Part shown: positions 1 to 12,535 of the stretch, one piece after another | How positions within the stretch are numbered: position 1 is the first letter of the stretch | Layout of the letters: the number at the start of each line of letters is the position of its first letter | NCBI GenBank assembly: GCA_013400975.1 | Contig: WBMZ01002691.1 | Span: 1-64,000, forward strand | Direction: 5' to 3' | Source of the DNA: Atrichornis clamosus | Lineage: Eukaryota > Chordata > Aves > Passeriformes > Menuridae | Length of the DNA stretch: 64,000 bases | Made by a program: the position numbers and the translations under genes | The notes under the pieces: model-generated | Told to the model about the DNA's origin: nothing | What the model saw: only the letters and a program-made list of their open reading frames with translations | The model's database searches: none

Positions 1-174
1 AGGCTCAAACCAAAACACTGTGAAGCAGGAAATAGGAATATTGTGCTAACATACACCTTTTCAAACACTATTTTCTATAACTCATGGATCAGACACAGCT
101 GTTTGGCAAAAATACCGCTAATTTGATGTAAATTATTTTGTTCCACAGTAAGGGTACATGCACAGCAAATACGG

Positions 175-190
175 TCCTTCCTTCCTTCCT
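175..190. repeat. (TTCC)n microsatellite
   Basis: Four consecutive TTCC-type units. Simple repeat only. Confidence 0.8.
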
Positions 191-532
191 CTATCTTCTA
201 TTGTAAGAAAATACCTTCCTTTTTGTGTCTTTGTTTAGTCCTTTTCCCTGGACTTTCCTCTCTATTCTTATGTTGCCAGATCCCTGTTTATTTCTTTTCA
301 TTCTCACACCACCCTGCATATTTCAGGCTTCCAAATTTTCTTCAGAAACATTTTCTTACACATAATTTTCCCTTCTCTAGAGAGCATCATGTCTCCCTGG
401 TACATAGGTGAGACTACAGATATTCAGTACTGAGGAATTGTTCATCCTTAACCCGGCACTCATATAGATATGTATTGTTTTTCTAGAATTGCTAGTGAAA
501 GGGAAGTTTTGGAAAATAGAACTAATAAACAG

Positions 533-560
533 AAAAAAAAAAAAAGAAAAAAAAAAAGAA
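533..560. repeat. A-rich low-complexity tract
   Basis: Two runs of A separated by single G bases. No retrocopy body or target duplication is visible beside it, so this is probably simple expansion. Confidence 0.8.
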
Positions 561-2112
561 ATGGAAATAGAATAACCAGAAGAGAAAGAGTGATCTCATG
601 CTGCTGCCTTTCTCAGTTATGAAGAACATTGTTACTGATGTTATTAAGGTGCATATTTGTTGTGTTTGTTGCTAGTGAAAGTTAACAGAATTAGAAAAAT
701 AATCTTTTTCTGGCTAAATGCATTTGTCTGTTTTCTATGTAATATATATATTGCTGTGTGTGTGAAAGTGGAAGAAACACACAATAAAAAACTTCAGGCA
801 AATTGAGAAACTATAAAATAATTATTTAGATTGCAGTTCAGTAGAAAAAGTGCATAATCTAGGATCTTAAAACACTGAGTAATGTCACAAAGCCACTCAA
901 AAATTCAGTAACAACAATGGACCAATATTATTATTACTGTGGCTTTGTAATCACTTCTTCTGATAGAGCTTCAAGCAAAAAAAAAGTAATTATGATTTTA
1001 TAGAACAGCGGTATTCATTCCTGTTTCAGAGTCTTATAATAATGGAAAGGAGGCAATTACAGGAAAGCTTAATCCTTGTGAGTTTTGGAAAATTGGGAGA
1101 GAAGTGTATCAGTAATATTACCTGAAATTGAACTGTATAGATTCTCAATGTCTTCCATAGGTATCCATATGTGCTGTCATCCCCCAAATCCCTCCTGTCC
1201 CTCTGCGACTGCCCTGGGAGCCTCACCCTGCACAGAGGCTGTGCAGACCCCTGACTTCTGCTGCTTGCCTCCAGGCTAAACCTCACACGTAATTAACGAG
1301 TTGGTTGTTTTAGAAGGTGTTCTCTGCAAAAGGGGAAGACCTGCTACTGCCTACCGAAGTCACACAGCATGAGTGGTTTTAAGCATGAGAAATTACTGCC
1401 TGTGTCTAAAAAATGAGTTCAAATAATTGTCAATTGTGTTCAGTCCTTCTGTGCTTTTCATGAAAACAGCTCCTGAATGCCTGGCCTGAATATGAATGAG
1501 AGTTACAAGATTATGTTCTGGTTGGTAGTTTTATTGGTGTTGTATTAACAGAGCAAAGTGAATCTAGCATCTCTTCGTTTTCATATTTTTCCTCAGCTGA
1601 AGGAAAAAAAATTTTCTTAGTTCTCTCTCCTCAAAAGCTGGATAGGAACAGTAGAAATAGTGTCTGCTCCTTCCACTGATGCTCTTTGATAAATAGGATG
1701 AGGAACACGAGTGATGGTATTTGTTGTAGGGAAGATGCCATATGGCTACATTCCATTTTGTGCCTTATAATCTAGTGTACATTAAAAAAAATCAAAACAA
1801 ACCAAATCCCCACAAAAACTGACTGTAAATTGAAAAAAACTTGCATATTTTGGAAGTGGACTGAGTATTATCCTAACTGAGCCTGCAAGGACTAGTCTTT
1901 TATTTAAACTATCTCACTTCTACAGAATGGGATCCTTCAAACCAGTGTAAGAGAGCAGTATTTCCTATAGGCTTTCTGCAAAATGTACTTGCTGGGAAGA
2001 AAACACTACTAAGCAAGAGGAAGAAATGTGGGTGACAAATTCAAGTTACTACATGCATCTTAGAACAATTCTTCCAGAAGAAAATTAAAAAATTTTACTT
2101 TTTGTGTTTTAG

Positions 2113-2174
2113 AAGCCCTTCCAAATGCTTCCAAGAATCTGAGCCCACCAGAATTCCTCCTCTCTCTTGTAGAA
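2113..2174 (+). CDS. Candidate internal exon, 62 nt, unidentified
   Basis: A T-rich tract ending in TTTTAG lies directly upstream, and the segment ends at a near-ideal donor (GAA|GTAAGT). Two of three frames are open throughout. One reads ALPNASKNLSPPEFLLSLVE, which contains two N-glycosylation sequons (NAS and NLS) and would suit a secreted or surface protein. The other open frame reads SPSKCFQESEPTRIPPLSCR. I do not recognise either peptide. A 62-nt segment is often open by chance, and no partner exon was found in the window, so this is a splice-signal-based guess. It could also be an untranslated exon or a non-coding RNA exon. Confidence 0.25.
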
Positions 2175-2989
2175 GTAAGTACCTATGTTTGAAGGGTACT
2201 GTGATTAAGGTGTGATTCAGAAAAAACACGGCTTTTCAGTATTTTGAATTGTCATAAACTTTCTAGAAACAGGATCTTGGTGAGGGAAGCACTAGTACAC
2301 ACAGATATATAGTCTTTTCACTGAGAATTAAAAAAAAATCATTAATTATTGCCAATTTTACTTGTATCTCTCTTCTTCCATTACAGGCAACTGTTAATCA
2401 TGAAACAAATGCATACAATGCATTAATTTTCACTTATGTCTCCCTCTGAACTTTCCATCTAAATTTATACTGCTTATAGCAATCAATCAATTAAACAAAA
2501 AAGTGAAAATATCAGAGAATTAACTGAATCTCAGCTGGTAACCAGATGTATACAACACATGCATTTTCAAAGACCAGCTCATTGAAGAGCTCTTGCCTGC
2601 TTATCCAGAAACAATCCCATTCTCTGCAGCTGGCAGTAGACCAACCTGTTTTCAGTAGCCTCAGAAAAAATCAGGTGTTTCTCTCACTATCTCCTTGCCT
2701 CTTCTGAATTAAACAATATGGAACATATTATTAAATCACATCTAACAAAGAAGACAAATATTTTTAAAAGTTTGACCAGCTTATTAGTTGCTGTGATGGG
2801 ATTTTCTACCACTGCATGTGTTGAAGTTTTGTTGACAGCACGTTATTATGGAAGCTACATACAATTACAGTTAGATACCAAAAAGAATTAATTCAAAGAA
2901 TTTCTACTGTGCAAGACAGTTACAAAATAATTATGGTCTCTATTGACCATATAATAGTATTACAGGCCTTAAAAGATGCTGCATTGTTT
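2175..2989. other. Non-coding sequence, nothing recognised
   Basis: AT-rich unique sequence. No repeat family, RNA gene or exon signal stood out. Confidence 0.6.
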
Positions 2990-3300
2990 GTGTTTTACAA
3001 AATGAGCTTTTAATTTTAAGGCTCAGGCTGATGACCAGTTACAAATCTGCATGAAATGTTAGCTGAAATTTATCAACTGCTAAACTTTTACATGCAGATA
3101 GATCCCACAAATCAGTTGCCAAGAAATAACTGGTGAGCAGTTAATAATTGGATAGCCAGTCTAATTATCTAGAGAGAATGATAACTGTTTTGTTGAGGGG
3201 ATAATTATGCATCATTGCTATTATGAAATTGCCAAATATGGAGAGCTGATGTGGATAATTAAAAGCTGTTGAAATTTTAAATATATATCATTTTAAAAAT
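2990..3300. promoter_or_regulatory. Possible conserved enhancer, homeodomain-motif rich
   Basis: This stretch has clustered homeodomain-type cores: TTAATAATTGG (3141-3151), CTAATTATCT (3161-3170), ATAATTATGCATCATT (3201-3216, including an ATGCAT octamer-like core) and GATAATTAAAAG (3254-3265). Dense TAATTA-type sites in unique sequence are common in developmental enhancers. AT-rich DNA also yields such sites by chance, and I cannot measure conservation, so this is only a candidate. Confidence 0.2.
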
Positions 3301-6300
3301 TTTATACATCCTTTGCACAAAAGTTGTGAGCTGGCACCTAGTTGTTCTTTATTGCAGTATCTATACCTTTTAATCAACATCTCTTGTCTTGCCTTGTCTG
3401 TTTAGGCCTGAATCTTTCAAACTTTTCTGCATGAAGTTAATTTGATGCATTGTCAGTGTTCTTCACTTTGGTGGACTTTTATCAAAACTGTTGCCTCTGA
3501 TATTAAAGTCTTCCAGGCACTCTGAATATTTGCACGACTTCTTTTTTATACTAACCCTACATGAATGCTATATAACATGAAGAGGAAAGAAAGTCCAGAC
3601 ACCTCTCGGTCTTGCTCAGGATGAACATGAATGCAAATCCCAAAAAGTGCAGAAATAACACCTGTAGAGAGAAACATCCTGTGCACTTATAAGTGATCAC
3701 TCAGCATTCAACACTAAGAAATACTTCAGCCTTCACTAGGGATTTTATCTTTACCTCTAAGAGAAAAAGGAAGACAACACATATCTCAAATTCAACTTTG
3801 TATCTTAGCCCAAAATCATAATATTGAATTCAGATACTCTTATCTGAATAGATTTTATACTTTATGAATCTTTGCTCCTGAACGCTATAGAGACTTTCAT
3901 TAAAGAGGTTACTACCACTTCAGTGCCAAATTATGCCCCTGTCTTGCACAGGGAGTAAAAGAGAGTGAATGTTTCTTCTTTGCTATGCCCTTTGTATAGA
4001 AAGATGGATAAATAGAATTACCTTTACCAAGGGAGTACAGGAGCTGTTCTCTCCCCGCATTCAAGACACAAACTACAACAGCAAGAGGTGGGATCTGCTT
4101 CTCCTTGTCTACTTTCTGAGAGAGGGGAAGCAATGCAACATTTTATCAACCAGATTTCCTTTGTGGGATATCTCATAGGAAGATTGCAGCCCTGCACATA
4201 CATGCAGAGCTCAACAACCTGTGTCAGTCTTGAGGTCTTAGGTTGCCACACACCATGTTCCCTTCCCCTGCCAAAACAATTAGCAATGGAAAAGGACCAA
4301 GAAGTTGTATGCTTAGGCACAGAAAAATGAAAAAGCTTAATTACCTCCTACAGGAAGTATAATGAAAATGTGGAAACAACTCTCTGTTGCAGAAGATGAA
4401 TTAGAGGCAGATGTGCAAGACCAAGCCTTGTGTAGGCAGCCAAAAGTAATTTAGATTGGTGTTTTGACCAACTCTAGCAGCAAGAGGCCTTAAGGGCACC
4501 CATGTGTTAGTCTAATTGAGGCTAAGTCAGCATTTCTTCTGCAAACATTACTGTATTTTAAAAGCCTGGTGGTTGCAGCTGTCTGGATCAAAACTTTACA
4601 TACAGGTCCTGGCACAAGAGCTAATTTTCTGTAAAAAAGAAGCCCCCAGTAATTGTGGGACTAGGAGGAGCAGCTCTCTGAGTACCAAGGAGGTGGATGT
4701 TGGCTTGGGCCCCTCCTCAGAACATGACGGTCTAAATTTCTGATGCCTTCCTTTGGGATGGAGGAACTACAGTATTAAAAGCAAAAGTAGCACAGAGGAA
4801 CTAATTTTGGGTTTTTTTCCTATCTTTATTATTATGAACTTGAATAAAAGAATTCAAGTATCTTACAGGCAAACTTATGAAAAGTTCTGGAGAGAGGCCG
4901 TCTCTTTGCTCAGATTAGGATTCTCAAGAGGAATCAATTTTAGTGACGATGTCCCATAGAGTGACTATGTGGAGGTAATGTGGATTTACATAGTGGCCAC
5001 CAATCTGCTTGTATGGAAACAAACCCAAACCCAAACCATAAACATAATACTTCCTCCTAGGTAGACCTCCCCAAATATGCTAATATTGCCAGCATGGCTC
5101 TTAAGATAATGATAAGAACTACAGAAATAAAATTCATTATTCTGTGACGAATAATGTAATTGCTAACCTTTTTTTTTTTATTTGCTGCTTGAACTTTTAT
5201 ACTTCCAGCTTTGCTCCTCAACCACCATGACATGCAACTTCTTTTTTAGTCTCAAAACTGAGATTTTCAGGTAATCATTTCAATATGAGAGTAGAGGCCC
5301 TTAAAAACCTACTCAATAGAACAAGTTACAAATTGGAGTAATGAAAGTTAATAACAGAAAGGACTAAATTTGATAATGAATTTGGGCATTTCAAAACATG
5401 CAAACCAAGAGCAGTACACCCTCCACACCCCCTTCACTTTTCCCATCATTTAAATTATTTTTCAATAATTTTGAGTTGGTAGAAAGTAGAAATGGCAACC
5501 AGTTAATTCAAAACATACTCTAACAAGCCAGAGTTACTTTATGCTGTAGAAACCAAGACATATCTCTGTCCTGTTTATGCTAATTTGTTGAGTTCTTTTG
5601 ATCATCATTTACACATTTTCTTGCTTAACTTTAATTCACGCTTCAGAATTTGAAGTTGGTTTTTAGATCTGCAGTTAGTACAACAATTTAAAAGTTAGAG
5701 AGAATTACATGGTAGAAGTAACCCTCAAATGGATATTTTGTGTGGGATCTTTTGTCTGCAGTTTATATTCTTGATAGCATGAAGTCTGGTATGAACAAAG
5801 GAAAATGAATTTGAAGATATGTAAAGAATATACAGTTCTGAAGGAACAGAGAATGTCAAGATACTTAGGAAAGTTTTAAAGAAAGAAGCTGAAAGGAAAA
5901 CAGTGCGTGAAAAGTGAACTTCAGACTCAGAAGTAATAAACAGATAATTACCTCTAATACATATATAAATCTACGTTTTATAAAATAAAGGTAGTTTTTT
6001 TAGAATACCTCACATTTAAAACTATTTTTTTAGAATGATAAGTTATTTAAATATAGAGACCATCTAACTGTTTAAGTGGCTATGACACTATGAAAACGGT
6101 GGCTGTAATATGCAATTCAGTGTATAATTATGTGATTTTTTTTCTATTTCATAAATTTTTTTTTAAAGGAAATTGTCAGTTATTTTTTCATGGATTTAGA
6201 CAAGTGGTGTAGATGATATTTGGAATGGTTTCTGGCTGAAAAGTTAGTGAAAATAAGTTAATAAACCATCTGCCTTTTAATGCAACATTTAACATATTTT

Positions 6301-9300
6301 AGTGTATGTTTTGTTTAGTCAATTCAGGGAAAACATATTTCTTAGCATCTTTTAAAGAAGGAAAATATCCACGACTGCTGACTTTATTGACTAAACCCTA
6401 CTTTTTCTAAGCTTAAGTATAGTAAATAACCATAATGTTGAAACAGGATATTTATGCTCAACATAATCTCATAAATTATATTGTGTGGTAGTTGAAGATA
6501 TAAATGTCCATGAAAAGATACATATTCCTACTTACCCAACAGACAGGAAAGGCTCCTTTGATTCAAGTCTGTAAAGTAAATAACAAAAGTTTTAAATATA
6601 TGTATTTATTGTATTTTAAAACACTTGCACAATGAATTTATAACAGTTAGTATCAAGTTTATTTAAGGACACAATTTAATCGCAATAGAAGGGTCTGATG
6701 CATTATGCTGGGAGCTTAACTCAGAAAAAAATCCCATTACCTAACAGAACTTTGGTCTAGAAATCAACTATTTACAAAGCATCACACCTAGACCCTTTAA
6801 ATTTCACAGATTCTGATGTCTTGTGTAGATATTTACATGGAATGGCTAGAATAAACAAGAAAAACTTTGTTATTTTTTTGGTTTCCAGCATCTATGCTCA
6901 TATGACATGACCACTTCATCATTATGAGAACTTTTGTCCCATTTGCCAGAATCAGCATTGTGCTGGAGTTGGATGTCACTGGTTTGGTAAATCCAGAATC
7001 ATGCCCAGTTATAACTCCACATGTTAAAAGTGTCCTCGCACTCCCTGCTGTTGCTGCTGTCCTGTGAGGAGATGCACAACTTGCATACTGGTGGGAGCCT
7101 CTACTACAAGTAGTTTTCACCCAAGCCGGATAGATATAAGAGTTCTCATCTGTGTTATCAGACACTGTTTCTTCTCTGATACCTGCAACTGGCTGCCTTT
7201 AATATTTAGTGTGTTCTGGTTGCACTGAGTTTGCTAACATTAGCTGCTGATGGGACCATTAATATGTAATTTTAGGATCCTTTTTAAAACTTTTAAAGGC
7301 ATATTTACAGCTCAGTAATTTTGAGTGGTTACATGACATGCAAAGATGTTCTCTTGTGATGATTTCCGCTGAGAGCACTGTGTTAGGAAGAGCAGCAAAT
7401 AAATCCTCCTTGGTCATTAATGTCTCTTCGTAGCCTTTAAGAAAAGTGTATCTAATGAAGCAGACTTATCAAGTGGAACTGAACATTTCATTTATGAACC
7501 TGAAACCAGTTTAGTCTCAAAAAAGTAATTGAAATACAACTGTAAACAGGACTAACTGTAAACAAAAGTATTGTAAATACTTTTAAGAAGTATTTTAAGA
7601 AAAAAGTTTAATGAAAGTCCTTTTTGTAGAAAAACAGTTGGAGTTGCAGTTATTACTCATTCAGCAAAGGTTTTGTTCAAAAATCTCACAAACTAAGAGA
7701 CCAGTTTAATTATTACCATCATCTAAAAGCCGAAATATATGAAAAACACAGTAACTTTTCTGTTGTCCTAATGACTAGAGCTCACCTTTCAATTTCTTTC
7801 TGGGATGGAGATCCACATGGAACTAGAAGAATAGAAGAGGGAAATACTGATGGCTTTGCATATACCTGGAAGGACAGTAGAAGCCCAAAGCTGCATGTCC
7901 TTGTGGTCTGGGGGATGTTTATCCAGGGCAGTCCCAAGAAAATGCTGAGCTTGGCATTCTCTGTGTTTCGGCACCGCTGCCAGGGAGCAATAAAATGACC
8001 GGGTTTTTCAATGTGGGGGTTTCATCCTGCAGGCTCTGTTCACTAGTGTTACTGTTTTGTTCCCTGTTTTTCTGCTTAACAAAATGAATCATTCCCAGAC
8101 ATGGGAAGCACTCAGTGTTTGGCTGGAGAGGTTAACTATAAGAAAGATGAGCAAAGAATAAAAGCCCCAGGACATACTTCATACTACAGAAATTTTGTAA
8201 TGAAGAGAGACCTGGCACCATCCTGATGGAGGACATTCTGGTGGATTTTACTTGAAAAAAAAAAGGGTGTGATAGAATGCCCTGTGGACAAAATACTGCA
8301 ATTAAAAATCTATTTGAAATCCATGCTCAAGCTGGAATTCAATTTGATTTAAATAGTGATGCCCCTAGTTTGACCTCTCTCTATATTTGACTAAATGGTT
8401 TTAGATAATTTCCTGCATTACTTTTAATTAGTTCAAGTGTTCCTCATAGTAATGGAATACAATTATCTGTTGGACTTTTATTTGGTAAATCACTATATGG
8501 CAAATTAATATAAAAGTTTTCAAACTGCAACACAATATAGAATAACATCCTATATCATCTTTACTGGTGACATTTACCAATATATATTATAGGCTTTTTG
8601 CCTTAATTTTCAACCTAACGTACACTGAATTTTTCAGTTTTGAGGAAGTCTTGTATAATTAAATATGATATTGCAAAAAGTGTAGTCCTGATGAGTTTTG
8701 AGAAGAGGTCTCATACACCTCCAGGAAAAATCTTAAAACAGAAAATCTTTTTTGCAAAAATATATTGAGTGTGCAAGAAATACCAGGTTGGACAGTGAAA
8801 ACAGGGAATCATATTTTTATTGTGTAGGAATGGTAGTGAAGCAGGCGAGATTGAGATTTCTTTACTTTCTTTCCTGAAGTGGTTTTCCCATCAGAGAAGT
8901 TCATTTTGTCAATATATCAAGGCAATGTATCAGTTTGAACAGGAGGGAGGCAGGCTAATCAGTAGCATGATGGGTACACGGCAGACTGAGGTTGTGCTTT
9001 GCTTTGATTCTGAGCTAAGATTTTCTGAAAGGTCTGACTTTCTTACCTACATATAATAGATAAGTTTTGCAGGAGGAAAAAGAGTTTTTACACTATGCAA
9101 ATTTCTCATTTAAAACTAGTCACTGTAAACTGAATAGACAGAGGCTATAGATTAATACCCACTGATATGCTACAGTACTGTCACACTCTGTGTTTAAAAT
9201 AAGGACCCTAGCAATTTCCCATTTAGTATTATTCTCCTTGCAACCTGTCTTGGAGAGATATTTTACAAGATTTGACTAACCCAATTCTGCATTTCTTTAT

Positions 9301-12300
9301 TTTCTTTGCTGCTAAGTTTTCTTATATAAATGCCAATTATCTAAATTTGATCTTTGACACAGACAGAACATCCAGATGGACAAAATTTTCAAGGTTTGCA
9401 GAAAAACATGGAAGGAAATGTGACTAGACTAAGGGCATGTGAATTCCTTTTTGTCTTGTAAACAAATCATACAAGGACAGGAAGATCCCAAAGTATATTC
9501 TACTTTCCTTGCATAATTGTGCTATTAAAATTACAGGTAAGATTTTTTTCACATCTGAGACCTTACCCAAGATACATAAATGAATATAATTTATTGTTAA
9601 AGAATCCTCTCCTCTCCTTCCCAAAGCTGTTTACAGAATAAAGTGAATAACATTTCTAACAATATCAATACAATACACAAGCAAATGGATTTTAGCCAAA
9701 CATTCTCCAAGGTGATTAATTAGGAATCAATGTATTCTTCCTCGTGGTGGCCACATAATTTCATCTTTAAGGACTTAGTAGGAAAAACGTGGAATTCAAG
9801 GCATTTACTAGGGTTCTTATTCTAGCTTTTTGATAATACAAAGCTGTCTGTCCTGAATCATGGAAGGTGATCAGGAACCAGTATTTTTTCAGATGAGTCA
9901 TCATTTTGGGTTACAACCTTCATATCAGAATTCCCAAAGAGGATTAGCTGAGTGTGTTGCTGACATAACACATTTTCTATTTGACTATAAAATGTATGAA
10001 TAGTGACTGCAGTTTTCAAGGGGATTGGAAGCATTTTAATTCAAGCCATATAGGAAAGTCAGGCCAACTAAAAAGCATTTTGGACTTTAATGATTATTTT
10101 GACTGATTGATGTGGCTGACTTATTTACCTGTCAAGTATATTTTTTGCACTGTACAGCTTTAGGAATCAAAGATTTAGCAGGACCAAAGATTTAGCAGAA
10201 ATATGTGTAGTCAAAGAATATTCAGGTTTGCCAATGCATTAAATTTTAAAACGACAAGAACAACTCATGGGATCTTTCAAAAGAAATTGAGGTAGTTTGC
10301 CATTCACAGTAATCAAACACAGTTGTATTTTTCTCTGCTTATTGAGTTTGTGGTTTGAAGTGATCAGAAAACATTTTCCTTTAGAAATTTTTAAGCAGTG
10401 TTGCTCCTATATTGTCATCTAATTTCTTTCTTTTCAAATCATATGCGTTATAACTTTTGCTAACTCCCAATATTTATATTCAATGCAAGTAAGCCTAATA
10501 AAAGCATGTCTTAATTTACAGAAGAAATATTATTTCATGTAACTTCCACTATCTGTTGAGTCTGAAATAACAATTGCTGGTGTACACTTGGTTATCTTTC
10601 CTTTCTGGTTTCTGTGACTTAAATAGTTCCAATTCAAGATAATTTTCCTGGACATTGTCAGTAGCCATGTCAGAAAGAATTAGGAAAGAAGATAATTTTG
10701 CCTTCTGAAGCTTCCATAAATATCTTTGTAAAAGTTGGCAAGTTTTATTAAGAAACACTCTCATATTCTGGAACAAATAAACAGTAAGAAAATTGTATAG
10801 AAGACTTAATCTATCAAAAGAGTTCCAGAAGCAGAGGGAATAGAATAATTTACAGGTTTATGTCAACTTTTACAATTGTTTCTAATAAATTTAATAACTT
10901 CCATTCTCAGCTGGTGTTTGACATTGCAATTGATGACTCTGATTAGAAAAACAACAACAACCAACTACTGTTTTCATGAATACTGCATAATGTCAAATAC
11001 TGTGTATTAGTTTTTGTTGTGCCTCAGGAAGTTGCATTCCACAGAGCTAGTGCTTCTGTTATTTATTGAAACATAAAAATTCTAGCACAAAAAATACATC
11101 ACTGAAACCATGGATAGAAACTAACGTACTGCAAACTCAAAGTGTCATTTCTCAGTGCAAACTTAGTCTTTTGACACGATAACTGACTTAGTGGACAAAA
11201 GATGAAACAGATAATCGATAAGACTTAGTCTGATTTTTAAAGCTTTTAATATTATCTGATATAAGAGTCTCATAATCAAGCTTAGAAAATACAATCTAAC
11301 CCCAGAACGGCCATGTACAAAGAATTATGCCAGTGGGAGAGAGGGCACATTAAATAATAAGAACAATCAGTGCTATGCTTTATTTAGTTTTGATTTGCAT
11401 AAATTATTTGAAGAAAAAAAAAGTGACTGTGTGTAAAATAGGTGACAAAAAGCTGTTTTTTAATCACAGTTAAAATCTGATTTTTTTTTAATAAATTGAA
11501 GAATTAGTCTGAATTCAGTGTAATTAAATTTTAAAAAGAAAAGTGGAGCGAGAATTTGAGAGTAAGAACTATTCTATACATGGATGGAATGAAGGACAAC
11601 TGGCTGGGTATTTCAAAAAGAAAGTTTCAAGAGAGGAAGAAATGAGTAACAGGAGACTGCTAGTTTGGGGAACATATTAAAACATCTTTCCTCAAAGCTG
11701 ATTGAGAAGCACCCTTCAATCAGCACATGCTTCCTCTCTTCTACTCTCAGATCGCAGTGAATCAAAGTTCTCAGCTGGAATATTTAAGTGTACTAAAACT
11801 AAATTTTACTAATTACTGAAGAATTTATTCAGTAAGTAAGTTACTATACTAGTAAGCACTCTAGGGATAAACAGTGGCTTACTCAAATAAGATTATCCCT
11901 TTGGCTACTAGCATCTCTCTATGCAGATCTAGACATAATTCTTAATAGATGTATAATATATATTTAGTAAGTTACTTATGAAAGTATCACAACACTTTAC
12001 AGGTTCTGATTTATAAAAAAAGATACTTTTTTTCTAATATTTTGTGTCTTCTGAAATGGTTAATTATTTAACATGGAGAATAACTTGGATCACTTCTTGA
12101 AGCATCACCTTTTCCCCAGGTCCATGAGAAAAAAATTACACCCAGAAGAAGTTAACTTCCCAAGACATCTGTAGGTGTTGTGGAGCTTGCACAGCCTAAG
12201 TTCCCCTGACAGAGAAAACTGAAACTATGGCTGGTCCCTATGAGACACCATGGTCTAAACATTTCCTCTCTAGGAGTACTTCTGCTCACCCTTGAGTTTG

Positions 12301-12480
12301 ATTTGCACTCATGCACTTACTCTACACTTAATATGCTGCAGGGTGGAGGTGCCTTTTCTCTTTTCAATGCTTTGAAGTGAAAGGAATGGAATATTTGGCC
12401 CAGCATATATATATATAACACATTATTTTTAAGCTTTTTATGTGTCTGGACAACAAAAACCTGTGCAAGTTTTTTTAATT
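3301..12480. other. Long non-coding stretch, no gene recognised
   Basis: Unique AT-rich sequence. The longest ORFs (110 codons minus at 6833-7165, 98 codons minus at 4024-4320) have no recognisable domain and no convincing splice or promoter context. A short tandem duplication lies at 10167-10197 and a small AAACCC-like run at 5018-5037. I could not name any transposon here, although old decayed copies would escape reading by eye. Confidence 0.55.
10167..10197. repeat. Short direct repeat, 14-mer twice at 16-bp spacing
   Basis: CAAAGATTTAGCAG occurs twice in immediate succession. It is a small local duplication with no wider element visible. Confidence 0.8.
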
Positions 12481-12481
12481 G

Positions 12482-12535
12482 ATTAAATTAAATTAAATTT
12501 TATTTTTAAAAAACCCTGCAAAAAGCACTGCAGGG
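12482..12535. repeat. (TTAAA)n tract followed by a small hairpin
   Basis: A run of ATTAA-type pentamers is followed by the inverted repeat CCCTGCA (12514-12520) and TGCAGGG (12529-12535) with an 8-nt loop. No known element is implied. Confidence 0.6.

Larger units (their letters stand above)
1..2112. other. Non-coding sequence, no gene recognised
   Basis: I see no exon, RNA gene or mobile element here. It holds a short (TTCC)n tract at about 175-190 and an A-rich tract at 533-560. The short ORFs present (up to 86 codons) overlap on both strands and match no family I recognise, so I treat them as chance. Confidence 0.6.

Noticed and set aside
5018..5037. Telomere-like AAACCC run
   Set aside because: Only about two units, and not the vertebrate TTAGGG sequence.
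6833..7165. 110-codon minus-strand ORF as a gene
   Set aside because: Composition is ordinary, no domain is recognised, and there is no exon context.
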